48,384 bases of DNA. It comes from a virus. Below are positions 21,895 through 33,300 of the stretch, piece by piece. The notes below the pieces were generated by a model. That model saw only the letters and a program-made list of their open reading frames with translations. It was not told where the DNA came from and ran no database searches. The stretch is from positions 1 through 48,384 of the IMG/VR virus record IMGVR_UViG_3300026484_000528; one strand, written 5' to 3'. Position 1 is the first letter of the stretch, and each line of letters begins with the position of its first letter. The translations under genes and the position numbers were made by a program.

Positions 21895-23799
21895 TTAATA
21901 TTTAATTTCATATGATAAAGCCTCAAAAAATCCTACATCGTCTACATTTTTATAATAAACTCTATAAAAAAGCCCCATAGGTCCATTTAATGGCTCCGAA
22001 ACAAATAATGTACTTACAGGAAATTCCAACATTATATCTTTTCCATCTAAATTTTTATATTTTATTTGGGTATAATCACAGCTAGTATCAGCTTTAAAAT
22101 AAGAACTCACACCATTAAAAAAGGATACAAAATCATTTGAGTTCATAATTAAATTTTTATGTTTTGCATATATGGCGCCTGTAGTGGGCTGATATAGCAC
22201 AGTGACCACAGTTAATTCCCCATCTTCCACTAGACCAATTCTACCAAATGTATTAACGCTTACTTTTTCTTTCGGCAGAGTTATCTGAAAATTATTTGGA
22301 TTTACGTTTAATACACTGTTTTTCTCTATTATAGAATAACTATTTACATTTATTTTACTATATAAAATAATTGCTTCTGCTGAATCTGCAACATAATCAT
22401 AATTTTTTTTCTTAAACATATTAACTCGGCTTTTAGTGTTTCTCATTTCAATTTCGGGATATCTTTTATATCTATAATAATATTTGGTTTCTGTTGATTT
22501 GTTGCCGTTAACTTTCCTTGTGTCTTGGATTTTGTATCTTGTTACATCATCATATATGTCCATTTCATAATAATTTTTTGAATTTCTATAATTATATTTA
22601 ACTGTTATTTGAGTTGTATCATCTTTATATCTTTTAACATTAAATAATGGATTTGAAAAAACGCCTACCCCTTTTTTTAATGCAGCATGCAATTGAGTAG
22701 CAAAATCGGCATCATCATACTTTAATACTACATTGTCTAAATTGTTAGTTCTTATAGTAATCCCTTTGCCTTTCTTTATATAAAATTTAACCCCGGTCTT
22801 AATAGATGTGTCATCTGAATAAATACAACTGTCTGTGTGAGCTTTTGCTTTACTAAAAGTTAGATATGCATATGACGACCCTATATATGCATAAGACACA
22901 AAAAGGATGTCGCTAGCTTTAAAGAATCCATAATCATACATTCCTATACCGTTTTCCTCATTAACTATCGAAGAAATTAATCTAGACAAAACAAATTGGC
23001 TTATTTTTCCTTTTGCCGTATGGAGCATATTCTTTTCGTTAGTGTCTAAATATTCCTCTCTATCAAAATCATATATAGACTCCATATTTACGCCAACAGA
23101 GGTGCCTTTTACAATATTCAAAACTGACCCATATTTATCTATTTCCACCCCGTCAAAAATAATTTGTTTTTTTAAAAGGATTTTATTTATTACATCATAT
23201 TCATAATAAAAATCATCCATAGGTTCATCATTTAAAGTTGCTATAGTTCTGTCTTTAATAAGCAAATTATATACATCGGCACAGGTGCTTGTATTTTTTA
23301 CTGTTACAGAGCCTTTTGTAAAAGTAAATCCATCGCTTTGAGAGTTTCCATCAATTGTGAGACCATGTGAATCAGCCTCTATTGTGAATTGTTCTGGGGA
23401 AATAAAAGAAAGAATAATTTTATCATTATCAGAACGTATCTCTAGTTCAACATATTTATCATTGCTTTCTTCTATATTTAGAGCAAATAGGTCCTCTAAT
23501 ATCGATTTTTGCGAAAAAGTATTGTCATGAACTATAAAATTTAAAGGAATATCTAGTTGTTTAGCATATGTAAAATACAACGAAGTACCATCTATCCCCC
23601 TAAGCTCAGAACTATATATTGTTCCATCAACTTGTATCACAGCTTTATAACTACCGCTATTTAAAGCTATTTGTTGGTTTAAATCATTTTTTAGAGTAAC
23701 AGTATCGCTGTTTGTAACAATTCTAAATTTAGACCTGATACTGTCAGGTGAGAAAATAGTAGAGGGAATCTGAAAATTTTTTATACTATAAATAACCAT
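21895..23799 (-). CDS. Large unrecognised virion-block protein (634 residues)
   Basis: A beta-rich protein with a striking basic, Tyr-rich stretch around residues 410-475 (for example KNYYEMDIYDDVTRYK, then TKYYYRYKRYPEIEMR). The N-terminal third is strand-rich with Ser/Asn/Thr turns (ITF/VTVKNTSTC-type), and the C-terminal part contains repeated VNVNPNNFQITLPKEKVSVN-like strands. No family recognised. Its ATG has AAAGGTGAACA upstream, and it is packed 9-11 nt from both neighbours. Role as a tail, baseplate or appendage protein is inferred from position. Confidence 0.75.
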   Translation of the reverse strand: MVIYSIKNFQIPSTIFSPDSIRSKFRIVTNSDTVTLKNDLNQQIALNSGSYKAVIQVDGTIYSSELRGIDGTSLYFTYAKQLDIPLNFIVHDNTFSQKSILEDLFALNIEESNDKYVELEIRSDNDKIILSFISPEQFTIEADSHGLTIDGNSQSDGFTFTKGSVTVKNTSTCADVYNLLIKDRTIATLNDEPMDDFYYEYDVINKILLKKQIIFDGVEIDKYGSVLNIVKGTSVGVNMESIYDFDREEYLDTNEKNMLHTAKGKISQFVLSRLISSIVNEENGIGMYDYGFFKASDILFVSYAYIGSSYAYLTFSKAKAHTDSCIYSDDTSIKTGVKFYIKKGKGITIRTNNLDNVVLKYDDADFATQLHAALKKGVGVFSNPLFNVKRYKDDTTQITVKYNYRNSKNYYEMDIYDDVTRYKIQDTRKVNGNKSTETKYYYRYKRYPEIEMRNTKSRVNMFKKKNYDYVADSAEAIILYSKINVNSYSIIEKNSVLNVNPNNFQITLPKEKVSVNTFGRIGLVEDGELTVVTVLYQPTTGAIYAKHKNLIMNSNDFVSFFNGVSSYFKADTSCDYTQIKYKNLDGKDIMLEFPVSTLFVSEPLNGPMGLFYRVYYKNVDDVGFFEALSYEIKY

Positions 23800-23808
23800 T
23801 GTTCACCT

Positions 23809-26379
23809 TTAATAAACTGTTATAATTCTTGATGTTTCAAAAGGAAGTTTATATATTGTTTTATCTTCATTTGATTTAACTAATTCAAAACATCCATTGT
23901 ATGATAATTTATTAAAATACTCTTCTATTGAGATTATGCCATAAAATTCATTTCCATACCAACTCTCAACACAAATTACTGAATTACTCGAAAATTCTAC
24001 TTCTATGTCATCACTGTTAAATTCGGTTGTATTTACATTTTCAATAAGGTATACATTCTTGTTATCATTAAACAATACTTCTTCATTTAAAGCAATAGTA
24101 TTGTTTTCTATAAAATAATTAATAACATTTAAATCAAAAGCAATATATTTTCCGCTTATTTCATCTTTTTTATAAAAAATATTTCCATAAGATTTATCTA
24201 ATCCCAAACCTTTTCCTGATATTGTTTTCTTCTCATTCAACACATTATAGTAAATATATTCTCCGTCTTGAATAGAAAGCTCAATGTTTTTTTCTTGTCC
24301 ATCAATAAAATATATGACCTTTACCTTTCCGTTAACCACAGAAACATTTTTAACATTCACTCCATAAGAACCAAAAATACCTCTAAATTTTTCAACTAAT
24401 ATTTTTTCATTATATTTATAAGCCCCAACTATCTGATTTGTTTTAGTGTTAAACCCTATCCCTTTTGGAGTGTTAAAAAAGCCCTCTTTACCTGAAAATA
24501 CAGGACCTTGTAAAGAATTGTAAACTACATAAGGATATAAATTTAAATTTTTATCTACATCAACTCCAAAACCTTCATCTTTGACTATATATTGTTTAAT
24601 ACAATTTTCTCTTATCATTTTTTTTAATTTTTCTTCATCTATAGCTTTTATATATAAAGACATACTCTCAACACCATCCATTGTTCTTGAAGAATCTTGA
24701 TTTTTTAAATCCAAATAATATAAATAATCTTTTTTATCATTTAATACAAAAGCAAATTCCCTATCTGCATATGTTAATTTAACAACAGCGGATAAATAAT
24801 AACAGTCACGCTCAATATCTTCCATTAGATAATCATATGACTCGGTATGTTTTATTAAAAGCATATACGTATAATAAACATCAGGGGTAACAGGGTTAAA
24901 CTCAATTTTTAAAGGAGGCACTTTAAATGAAACACCAAAAAGATTATTAACGCCGTCTGCAGAAAACATTTGTTCAGTTCCATCAGCAAGTATTTTATCT
25001 GTATTTAAAATATCAGAAAATGATATCTCATCAAATTCGTATACATTTTGTAAAGTAATTGTTTCTGTTGAATAATCTATACTTTTTAAAGCGTAATTAG
25101 GTAATAACCCAACTGAATCATCAATCATTCTTAATACAGGAATAACCATAGAAAACTGTTCTTTTACAATATATCTTAAATAATCAACGCTTATTGAAAT
25201 GAATTTTTTAATATTTGAACCAGTGATATACCCATTATATTCTACATCAATGAGTTCTTGCGCTAAGGGTAGAAATTCACCGTCAAACAAAATATATCCG
25301 TAATCATTTAATTTATAAGGCACTCTTGCTTCTATTATCTTCAATACATTAACAATAGGTATCCTTGCTTCGATAGTATGATTATAATGATTGCCAAATT
25401 GGTCTCTTGCTTTATCCAACCATATTTTTAATTCAGGGACACCTTTTTTATTTAAAACTATTTTCGCATTTGTTTTTCCTATAATTCTTTGGTCTGTTTC
25501 TAAATCATAAATCATTAAACTATGATGTTTCGCAACATTAAAAGCATTAGCGATTTCTGTATATAAATTGTTATCACGAATAACATTAAATATATATTGA
25601 ATGTATTCCATATTATATACATTTTTAAAAAAATATTGCATAGAATATTTGATTCCATTTTCACTAATAAGTCCATTCACATATTGATAGGTGTTTCCTA
25701 ATGAAGTGGTTAAAACTTCATTCTCAAGAAACATTTTATGGGTTTCAAAAGTCTGTCTAAAAAGATAATGATTTTTGAATCCCTTAGGGTGTAAGATAGC
25801 TATTTGATAGTCTGTGTCATCAAATTTAACATCAAATACATAGTAATTTCCGTATATAAAAGAAGGGGCTATTTTAACCCTATTCATATACAACATAGGC
25901 ATATTTTCATATTGATGATAATCAAACCTATTGTTGTTAACTGTAAAAGTTACTATTTCCATTTCATCGCTAAATTCAAATTGTGTCATCTTTATATAAG
26001 GGTCTTTTTTTTGTGAAAATAACTTTGACTTTATTTCCCATTTTTCTACATCAGTAGCTTTAAGAGCGTTATTTACGAGCTTCACTATATCATCAAAAGT
26101 TAAAACAGCTACTACATAATTTCCATCAAGAGTATATGTATTTTTCTCTCTTACAACCTCTTCATACTCCGTAGTTTTGTTTGTTTTTAAATATATGTAC
26201 TTAGGCTGGTCAAATTCATTTAAAACTACTCTTATTTGAAAATAATCATTTAAATTATATTGAAACTCGACTTCCAGAGTTCTTGTTGCATAATTATAAA
26301 CAGGTTTCATATCTGTGATAGTTATAGTAGATTCTTCTAAAAGAGAATCTGGGGTATTTATAAAAATTAATGGTATCAT
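23809..26379 (-). CDS. Large unrecognised virion-block protein (856 residues)
   Basis: A long beta-rich chain with many Tyr, Asn, Lys and Ile residues and no membrane segment. Mid-protein segments such as YILFDGEFLPLAQELIDVEY and late segments such as YVVYNSLQGPVFSGKEGFF, PKGIGFNTKTNQIVGAYKY suggest repeated strand-turn modules. No family recognised. A strong ACGGAGGAACCTT site precedes the ATG, which overlaps the previous stop by 4 nt. Among the giant-protein cluster it has the best ribosome site, hinting at high copy in the particle. Confidence 0.75.
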   Translation of the reverse strand: MIPLIFINTPDSLLEESTITITDMKPVYNYATRTLEVEFQYNLNDYFQIRVVLNEFDQPKYIYLKTNKTTEYEEVVREKNTYTLDGNYVVAVLTFDDIVKLVNNALKATDVEKWEIKSKLFSQKKDPYIKMTQFEFSDEMEIVTFTVNNNRFDYHQYENMPMLYMNRVKIAPSFIYGNYYVFDVKFDDTDYQIAILHPKGFKNHYLFRQTFETHKMFLENEVLTTSLGNTYQYVNGLISENGIKYSMQYFFKNVYNMEYIQYIFNVIRDNNLYTEIANAFNVAKHHSLMIYDLETDQRIIGKTNAKIVLNKKGVPELKIWLDKARDQFGNHYNHTIEARIPIVNVLKIIEARVPYKLNDYGYILFDGEFLPLAQELIDVEYNGYITGSNIKKFISISVDYLRYIVKEQFSMVIPVLRMIDDSVGLLPNYALKSIDYSTETITLQNVYEFDEISFSDILNTDKILADGTEQMFSADGVNNLFGVSFKVPPLKIEFNPVTPDVYYTYMLLIKHTESYDYLMEDIERDCYYLSAVVKLTYADREFAFVLNDKKDYLYYLDLKNQDSSRTMDGVESMSLYIKAIDEEKLKKMIRENCIKQYIVKDEGFGVDVDKNLNLYPYVVYNSLQGPVFSGKEGFFNTPKGIGFNTKTNQIVGAYKYNEKILVEKFRGIFGSYGVNVKNVSVVNGKVKVIYFIDGQEKNIELSIQDGEYIYYNVLNEKKTISGKGLGLDKSYGNIFYKKDEISGKYIAFDLNVINYFIENNTIALNEEVLFNDNKNVYLIENVNTTEFNSDDIEVEFSSNSVICVESWYGNEFYGIISIEEYFNKLSYNGCFELVKSNEDKTIYKLPFETSRIITVY

Positions 26380-29300
26380 AAGGTTCCTCCGTTAAATTTA
26401 AGAATATTTACAGATATATCTTTTAGAGAAGCTTCTCTCACTCCATTAAACAAGTCATCAATACTTATAATTGTTTCTATATTCGAAACGTGATTGCCTA
26501 TTTTTTTATAAATTTGTAGGCCATCTCCATTTAGTGTTATATATACCGTTTCATTATTGTATTCAAAAAATTTAATTTCAGCAAACTCTAAGAAAAGATA
26601 TTCTACTTTATCGTGAATACTCACTCTAATTCCAACGCTTTTTAAAAATTTATCACTATGTCTTAAAGGAATGAATCTTTTAATTTTAAAAGGAATTATA
26701 TTAAAAGCATTATATGAAGTGCTTTCTGTTGGTATATTTGTTAAAGATAATAATGGAACGGAAATTGAGTGCCCATTCTTTTTAAGATATAAATTATTTT
26801 CATCATAATTTACATCTATTGAAATTTTAATTTCTTTTTCTTTACCGTTTTCCTCTTGATATGTTCCCAATTTTACAGTTTCTGAAATCTTTTCACCCTT
26901 TACCATATCAATGAAAAAACTATTATTTAAATAGTTTACGGCCACCCCTATTAATTTAAAATCTGTTTCAACAGGATTAAATTGAGGAGAATACAAATAT
27001 TTACTTTGAATTTCATCTATAAATTCATCTGCTTCATTAACAGCTCTATATTCTCCCAATGTTTTATATTTAAACCCTTCAAGATAATTTACATTGTAAT
27101 GAATAAGAGCATCCAGCATTGATACTACAAAAGAATAATCGGTGATAATCGTATCATCATCAATACTCATATGCATTTTCTTTGTCAAATAATTATAATA
27201 TATTCCAAATACTTTTTGTCCATTCAAAACAATTTCATAACCATTGGTATAATTATAGCCTCCAACAATCACATCTTCTACATAGCTATATTCGAATTTA
27301 ACAATATCATTAAATCCGTATTTTTTACATTCTATTCCAAGAATTCTATATCCCGATTTACTAAATAAAGAACTAAAATCTTTCATAACAGAGGTATTAA
27401 TTACCATATAAGTGCTATGATTTATTTTTATTTTAACTATACTATTTAGCACATCCAGAGCATTATTCAGTAACACTTTAGCCATTTCTTCTTTTACGGC
27501 GCTAGACATTATTCCCGATACGCAGAAATCGCCATACAGGTTCTTTTTAAAAATATTAGGAAATACAAATTTATTTTTTACATCTTCTTTAATAGGCTGA
27601 AATAGAAACTCTACAGGATATTTTATATAATCAGAATACTTAGGGAATGTTACTGATGCACTATCCAGCAAGTGGGACATTATATAATTAAGTGCAGGAT
27701 TTTGGATAAGCAAATCTGAGTCTATAGATTTTCCTGTAGCAATAGCCAACAAAAGCTGTTTAGCTGTTTCGGATTCTTGCTGCACATCATTAGAATAACC
27801 AAAAAACACCTTTTTTGAATATATAAATCTATTTTCATCATCAGTATTTAAAAGATATTCTTTAATTTCGTCATCTATATAAGTTGTTATTTTAGGGTTA
27901 TCTATTTCTTCCGCCCTATAAAAATCTGAACCGCAAAAATACCATTTACCGTCAAGCGTCATTCCTACATTTGTAGTCGCTATAACTTCTTTTTCCGGTG
28001 TATAGGCATATACTACTTTTTTCAATTTTTTAAGAGCTTCATTTAAAGCTATTTCATAACCTAAATCATCAAGATGATATTTAACAGAATATGTAAAATC
28101 ATTTTTTTCTGAATCTTTTATTTCAGTAACATTCCAAATATCTTCACTTGGAGACAATTGAGCTATATCAGCTGTAGATATTTCTATGTCATAATCTAAA
28201 AACTTATAAGAACTGACAACTTTTTTTTGTTCTTTTAAATAATGCTCAATAATAGAATCCAACTCCCTATTAAAAGATTTAAAAATATATCCTGCAAAGG
28301 ACTTCCTGTTTTTATTTTCGCATATATCAAAAGCATCAACCAAAAAAATTTCATCTGTAAATTTTTCATTTTTAAGTAAATATGGGAGTGCAGCAAATCT
28401 TGGCTTATCTTTTATTAGCGGTTCTATTTTTAATTTTCTGTTTTTATTTTCAAATTCTGAATAATCAGCAACTGTAGCAATGCTAATAACAATGGATTCC
28501 ATATACTCTGAAACCACATCGTTAAACACTTTTTGCCTTGAAACTTGAGTAACTATATTTTCAGTGCCTTTGAATGAATAATCTAGAGTATATTGATTCT
28601 CATTTAAAGTAAGTAACGTAGAAATCTTATTGCTTTTTACAAATAAATTAAACAATCCTCCAGAGGTTATATTGTATAATTTTTCTGTAGAAAGAATTTT
28701 CATTGTTCCAAATTCACTGTCTATATTAATTTGAATATCTTTTTCTTTATTAAAAATAAATTTCTTAGCTTTCTCTATGTTTGAAACTTCCGTAAAAGGA
28801 GTAATTATAAAAAATTTAGACAAATCATCGCCTACAATATCAAGACCTGCAGATTTTAGATAAAACTCATACGGCTTATATTGAATATAATCTTTTTGTT
28901 GAATATATGTGTCCGGGTCGGCAGTGGATATGGTATCGTTAATATAATGAATAGGATTTGAATATAAAGTATAAGTCAATTCTTTTTGTTGTGTAGCATT
29001 AGGAATAGAAATGGTCTGCCCAGGTCTTAAGATTAAGGGGTCTAATTCTGTTATTTTTCTAGTGTATTCTTTCACTCCATAAGGCAGTGTTTTTACATCA
29101 TAATCACTACTTCTGACACCTATCTTTACAATTAAGTCATTTTGATTGGTTATTATTGTTTCTCCCGCCTTTTGAGATATTATTATATTATTAAGAATAT
29201 TGGAAGCCCCCACTCCAGAAATTCTCTCAATATATTCATTGTATTTAAGAGGTCTTATTATACCGGCATAAAACCCAACTTTTGCCTTATTGGAGCTTTG

Positions 29301-29753
29301 GTCGGTAAATACAAATATATAACCGTCAGAAGTGGCTGACATATTTTCAACAGGCATATCTTGAACATAAACTATTTTGTCAAAAATTAAACCGTTTATT
29401 CCTTTAATCTCACTCAAATCAACACCAAAAAGATTTTTATACATTTCAATACTATTGTTGTTTTTTTCTATTGGCGAAATTGTTAATAATTTTGTCTTAA
29501 GTTGTTTTTTATCAAAAGCAATATCGTTTTTATAATAAAAAAACGCTTCATCCTCTTCTAAAGAAAATTTGTTTAATTGAGGTGAATACGCCTGCACTTT
29601 ATTACCTATGAGAATTGCCGTAATTTCTATAGGTAATAAAGACGTCTTTGTAAGTCTTGTAAAATAATAAGTAATGGTCGGTATCCCATTTATATTAAGT
29701 GCTTTTTGTGATACAAATTTAATAGAGCTGTCGAATATTTTTATTTCATTCAT
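26376..29753 (-). CDS. Giant unrecognised virion-block protein (1125 residues)
   Basis: One of the three longest virion-block proteins. Mixed alpha/beta, with a helical central section (AKQLLLAIATGKSIDSDLLI, LLNNALDVLNSIVKIKI) between beta-rich ends. Phrases such as ATSDGYIFVFTDQSSNKAKV and TLDGKWYFCGSDFYRAEE resemble propeller-like strand repeats but are too irregular to assign. No catalytic or binding motif recognised. Overlaps the previous gene by 8 nt, with TATAAGGAATATAA before the ATG. Probable tail or baseplate component by context. Confidence 0.75.
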   Translation of the reverse strand: MNEIKIFDSSIKFVSQKALNINGIPTITYYFTRLTKTSLLPIEITAILIGNKVQAYSPQLNKFSLEEDEAFFYYKNDIAFDKKQLKTKLLTISPIEKNNNSIEMYKNLFGVDLSEIKGINGLIFDKIVYVQDMPVENMSATSDGYIFVFTDQSSNKAKVGFYAGIIRPLKYNEYIERISGVGASNILNNIIISQKAGETIITNQNDLIVKIGVRSSDYDVKTLPYGVKEYTRKITELDPLILRPGQTISIPNATQQKELTYTLYSNPIHYINDTISTADPDTYIQQKDYIQYKPYEFYLKSAGLDIVGDDLSKFFIITPFTEVSNIEKAKKFIFNKEKDIQINIDSEFGTMKILSTEKLYNITSGGLFNLFVKSNKISTLLTLNENQYTLDYSFKGTENIVTQVSRQKVFNDVVSEYMESIVISIATVADYSEFENKNRKLKIEPLIKDKPRFAALPYLLKNEKFTDEIFLVDAFDICENKNRKSFAGYIFKSFNRELDSIIEHYLKEQKKVVSSYKFLDYDIEISTADIAQLSPSEDIWNVTEIKDSEKNDFTYSVKYHLDDLGYEIALNEALKKLKKVVYAYTPEKEVIATTNVGMTLDGKWYFCGSDFYRAEEIDNPKITTYIDDEIKEYLLNTDDENRFIYSKKVFFGYSNDVQQESETAKQLLLAIATGKSIDSDLLIQNPALNYIMSHLLDSASVTFPKYSDYIKYPVEFLFQPIKEDVKNKFVFPNIFKKNLYGDFCVSGIMSSAVKEEMAKVLLNNALDVLNSIVKIKINHSTYMVINTSVMKDFSSLFSKSGYRILGIECKKYGFNDIVKFEYSYVEDVIVGGYNYTNGYEIVLNGQKVFGIYYNYLTKKMHMSIDDDTIITDYSFVVSMLDALIHYNVNYLEGFKYKTLGEYRAVNEADEFIDEIQSKYLYSPQFNPVETDFKLIGVAVNYLNNSFFIDMVKGEKISETVKLGTYQEENGKEKEIKISIDVNYDENNLYLKKNGHSISVPLLSLTNIPTESTSYNAFNIIPFKIKRFIPLRHSDKFLKSVGIRVSIHDKVEYLFLEFAEIKFFEYNNETVYITLNGDGLQIYKKIGNHVSNIETIISIDDLFNGVREASLKDISVNILKFNGGTL

Positions 29754-30366
29754 TTATATTCCTTATAAAGTAATTAGGTCTTTGCGTATAAGCTAATAAA
29801 TTTGAAGATAGATGAACAGATGCGTTTTCTATCTTTGAAAAATTAAATTCTATTATACCGTAAAACGCTGAAATTAAAACGTGTCTACTTTTAATATACA
29901 TGCAAGTATTAAAATCTTTTACAGGCATATGTAACTCCGACATCGGAACTATAATCCCCTCATATAAAGCGGCAATTTTTTTGGCATGATTTAATATCCC
30001 GGCTGTGTTTACATTTAAAGAATAATATTTTAAAGGAACTTTATTGTATTCTTTATTTCCTTCAATATCTTCAACGTAAATCACTTCCTCATTTAAATTA
30101 TCAAACAAAAGATAATTCTTTCTGTAAATTTCTCCATTTACATATTCACAAACCCCTATTTCACTTAAATTTCCTCCCTCGCATGAAGCGGTAAAAGCTT
30201 TTGCTTTACCGGTTTCATAATCAAACGTCAATAATTCCATATTTTGAACTTCTTTTGGTTTAAACAGAACTGTCATTTCACTGTTTTCGTCAGGTACTAT
30301 GCCTTTCCCCGCCACAAAAGAACCGTTTATTATCTCAACATCAAAATTATTAAACAAATCATTCAT
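29746..30366 (-). CDS. Unrecognised virion-block protein (206 residues)
   Basis: Start chosen at 30366 (MNDLFNNFDVEII) because TTAAAGGAAGTGAAA lies immediately upstream; an in-frame start at 30408 has no such site and would extend the overlap with the previous gene from 8 to 50 nt. The protein is beta-rich in its first two thirds (GKAKAFTASCEGGNLSEIGV) and ends SVHLSSNLLAYTQRPNYFIR. No family recognised. It is the smallest member inside the giant-protein run and could be an adaptor between two large neighbours. Confidence 0.75.
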   Translation of the reverse strand: MNDLFNNFDVEIINGSFVAGKGIVPDENSEMTVLFKPKEVQNMELLTFDYETGKAKAFTASCEGGNLSEIGVCEYVNGEIYRKNYLLFDNLNEEVIYVEDIEGNKEYNKVPLKYYSLNVNTAGILNHAKKIAALYEGIIVPMSELHMPVKDFNTCMYIKSRHVLISAFYGIIEFNFSKIENASVHLSSNLLAYTQRPNYFIRNINE

Positions 30367-33300
30367 TTTCACTTCCTTTAAAATTAAAGAACATTTTAAC
30401 GCCAGCATTTAAAGCTTCTGTTTTTGTTTCAAACATATACCCTTTAGAATCCATTTTTAACAAGCATGGAAGGTGATGTTTGACTGTGAAACAATTTTCA
30501 TTATTTAAAATTTCTTCCGCATTTGAAATATTATTTTTAAGACTAACAGGATATATTGTCTTATATTCGATATAACCATCAAAAAACACAACTCTTTTAT
30601 TATTGTCAATTTCATCATAATCTTTATCGATTTTAATGGTGGCGCTAATTAACTCTCCGGGCTGATACAATATATTATCATATACGCAAGGTACATCAGA
30701 AAAACTAAAAAGCACATTAATGCTTTCAAAATTTTTATTTATATCAATACGTTTAATAGAGATTTGATTTAAATCAACCAAATCATCATCTATTACTTTC
30801 CCGTAATATAAATAGTTTGCCAAATCACTCAACACCATATTTTGTAAAGAAGTTTCAAAAGCATCTATATTGACCACATACATTACATTATTTAGCTTTA
30901 ATCCGTTATCTGTAAAATACGGCTCAAACCATTTGCTTCCATCGACAGATACTAATATTTTCCCTCTTGCAAAAGCTATATATCCATTTACACCAAAAGG
31001 TATAAAGTTATCTTCTGCTGAAACTTTTAAGGCAGGCTCAACGTCTATGTTTTTAAGAATATTATTTTGTATTTTGGCTTCCAATTCTTTCTGCTCTTCT
31101 TTAATAGCTTTATATTTACTTTTAGCTTCTGACACATCCATATTGGCAGCTTTAAAATATTTATCAATTTCTTCTTCTAGTTTTGCCATTTTAATCTGGC
31201 ATTTTGAACCGTGCCTAACAGAAAAAACATCCATGTATACATCATTTATTTTTCTTTTTCCATAATAGGTAAAAATTGCCTGATATTTTGATTCCATAAT
31301 TTCCGCAGGCACATTTTTGTTTATATCTCCATATGCTATTTTTAACCCAACATCCGGATATAATACACTTTTTATTTTTGACGAATTATCAGCAATTACT
31401 GAAACGGAAATCTTATCCTCTTCTTCATTTAATTTAAAAAGTTGGATATAAGGACAATAAAAATCAGATTCTGTATTTATAAGATGTTTTATTTTTGCTT
31501 TAATAAAAACATCCTCAAACAAAATAGCATGATTGCATATTTCAGTTGTAGGAACATTGTTTACATACATATTGCTTGATTTTTTCACAAACTCAAACCT
31601 ATCCGGCTCCGATACAACTCTTATTTTCCTCGAAGCTTCAGATAAAATACTGCCTATTTTAAGGCTTCTTACTTTTTCTCTATATGAGATAAATTCAGAA
31701 TATAGCTCTTGCGCTATTTCCGAAATATTGATATTTTCTCCAGCATCATACATTTCTTTAATATTTTTTGCTTTCTTTTCAGCTTCGCTTAAAAAGTTTC
31801 CAAAAATAAAATCATATACAATGTCACGTTCAGTATGCAAAGTAACAAACTTATCTCCATCTTTAAAAGTCGTCCAACCATTTGAATATTTTTTTAATAC
31901 ATTAAAAAATGTAAAACCATCTACAGGAAAATCTTGTTTTTCTCCTTTAACATATTCTCTTAAATATGTCTCAAAATTAGATTTTGGAATATCAAACCCA
32001 TCAGAGCTTAAATATCCATAATTATTCATTGTTAGAACATTAATATGGGCTGTTTTAGTCGGAACATCAACTATTGATTTAAAATCAAAATCAGTTTTTA
32101 CTTCCAGCTCATATTTTGTTTTATTTTGAGTTTTAATCTCGTTATAATGTATTAATCCAGTTGTAAATGCATATTTATTATTGCCAAATGTTTTTAATAT
32201 TTCATTTTCCTCATTAAATAATGCGTTAAAAGACTCAGTATGTTGCTTGTAAAAATCATCGAATGCATTCACATCAATAGCAAATTTACTATTAGTAGAT
32301 GTAAAAAATTCGGTAGTATCATCAAAATAAAAATCAAGAACTGAATTTTCTTTTAAGTTTGAAAAACCTGTAAACAATATAAAATTATCAGGATTTACTT
32401 TTGAAACTCTTGATAAAGTAGGATTATTGTAAACTTTGATTTTTACATTTGAATCTTCATTTTGATAAATATCGCCCTTATATGTTAAAAATCTTATTTC
32501 CTTATCTTTTTCAGAATAGTTCATCCATATATATTCATCTTGATAAATAAATAAAATAGCTTCCCCAATTATTTCTTTTACTGAGGCAGTGGTATAATCA
32601 AATGCAGGCAAATACATCTCTTTAATCGAATCTACTTTTTCATAGGTAATCCCTAAAATACCTTTTTCTTTTAAATTATACAATATGTCATCAGTACATA
32701 TTTTAGTCCCACTCATCTTATTAGAATCTAGATTATATTGTTTTGCTTTTTTAAAGAGAAAATTCAACAATTTTTCACTATTTACTATTAAAGAAGCGTA
32801 CCCAGCAGATTTATTTTCCATTATTTTCTTTATTTTTTCAACATCGGACAAACTGTCTTCAACAATAGCAACTTGAGTTCCGTCAATGTTTAAATTATTT
32901 AAATTTAGAATATCATATTTAATTAATGTGCCAAAGCTAATCCAAACCCCTAAAAAATCGCCATCTCTATAAAATACAGTATCTTTAGCAAACAATTGAG
33001 CTGGAGAATCAATCAGTAATGCACTTTCCTCAAGATTATCAAGTTGATAAGGTTTTCTAGCTGGTTGTCTTTCCATATAACCATTTACTTTTTCTATATC
33101 AATAAACCCAAAAGCTGTAGAGAATTTATTCTGAACTATAAATACTTTTCCAGCCCCTTCAAAAGTAATATAATTAATTCCATCTATTAAAGCAATTGCC
33201 ATCTTTGTATTGGAGAAACCCTTTTCAGTAAACTCAAGTCCCTCTTGTTTATCAGTACCTATTTCGAGGAAAAGAACCCAATTGTTGTTAAATTTTACAT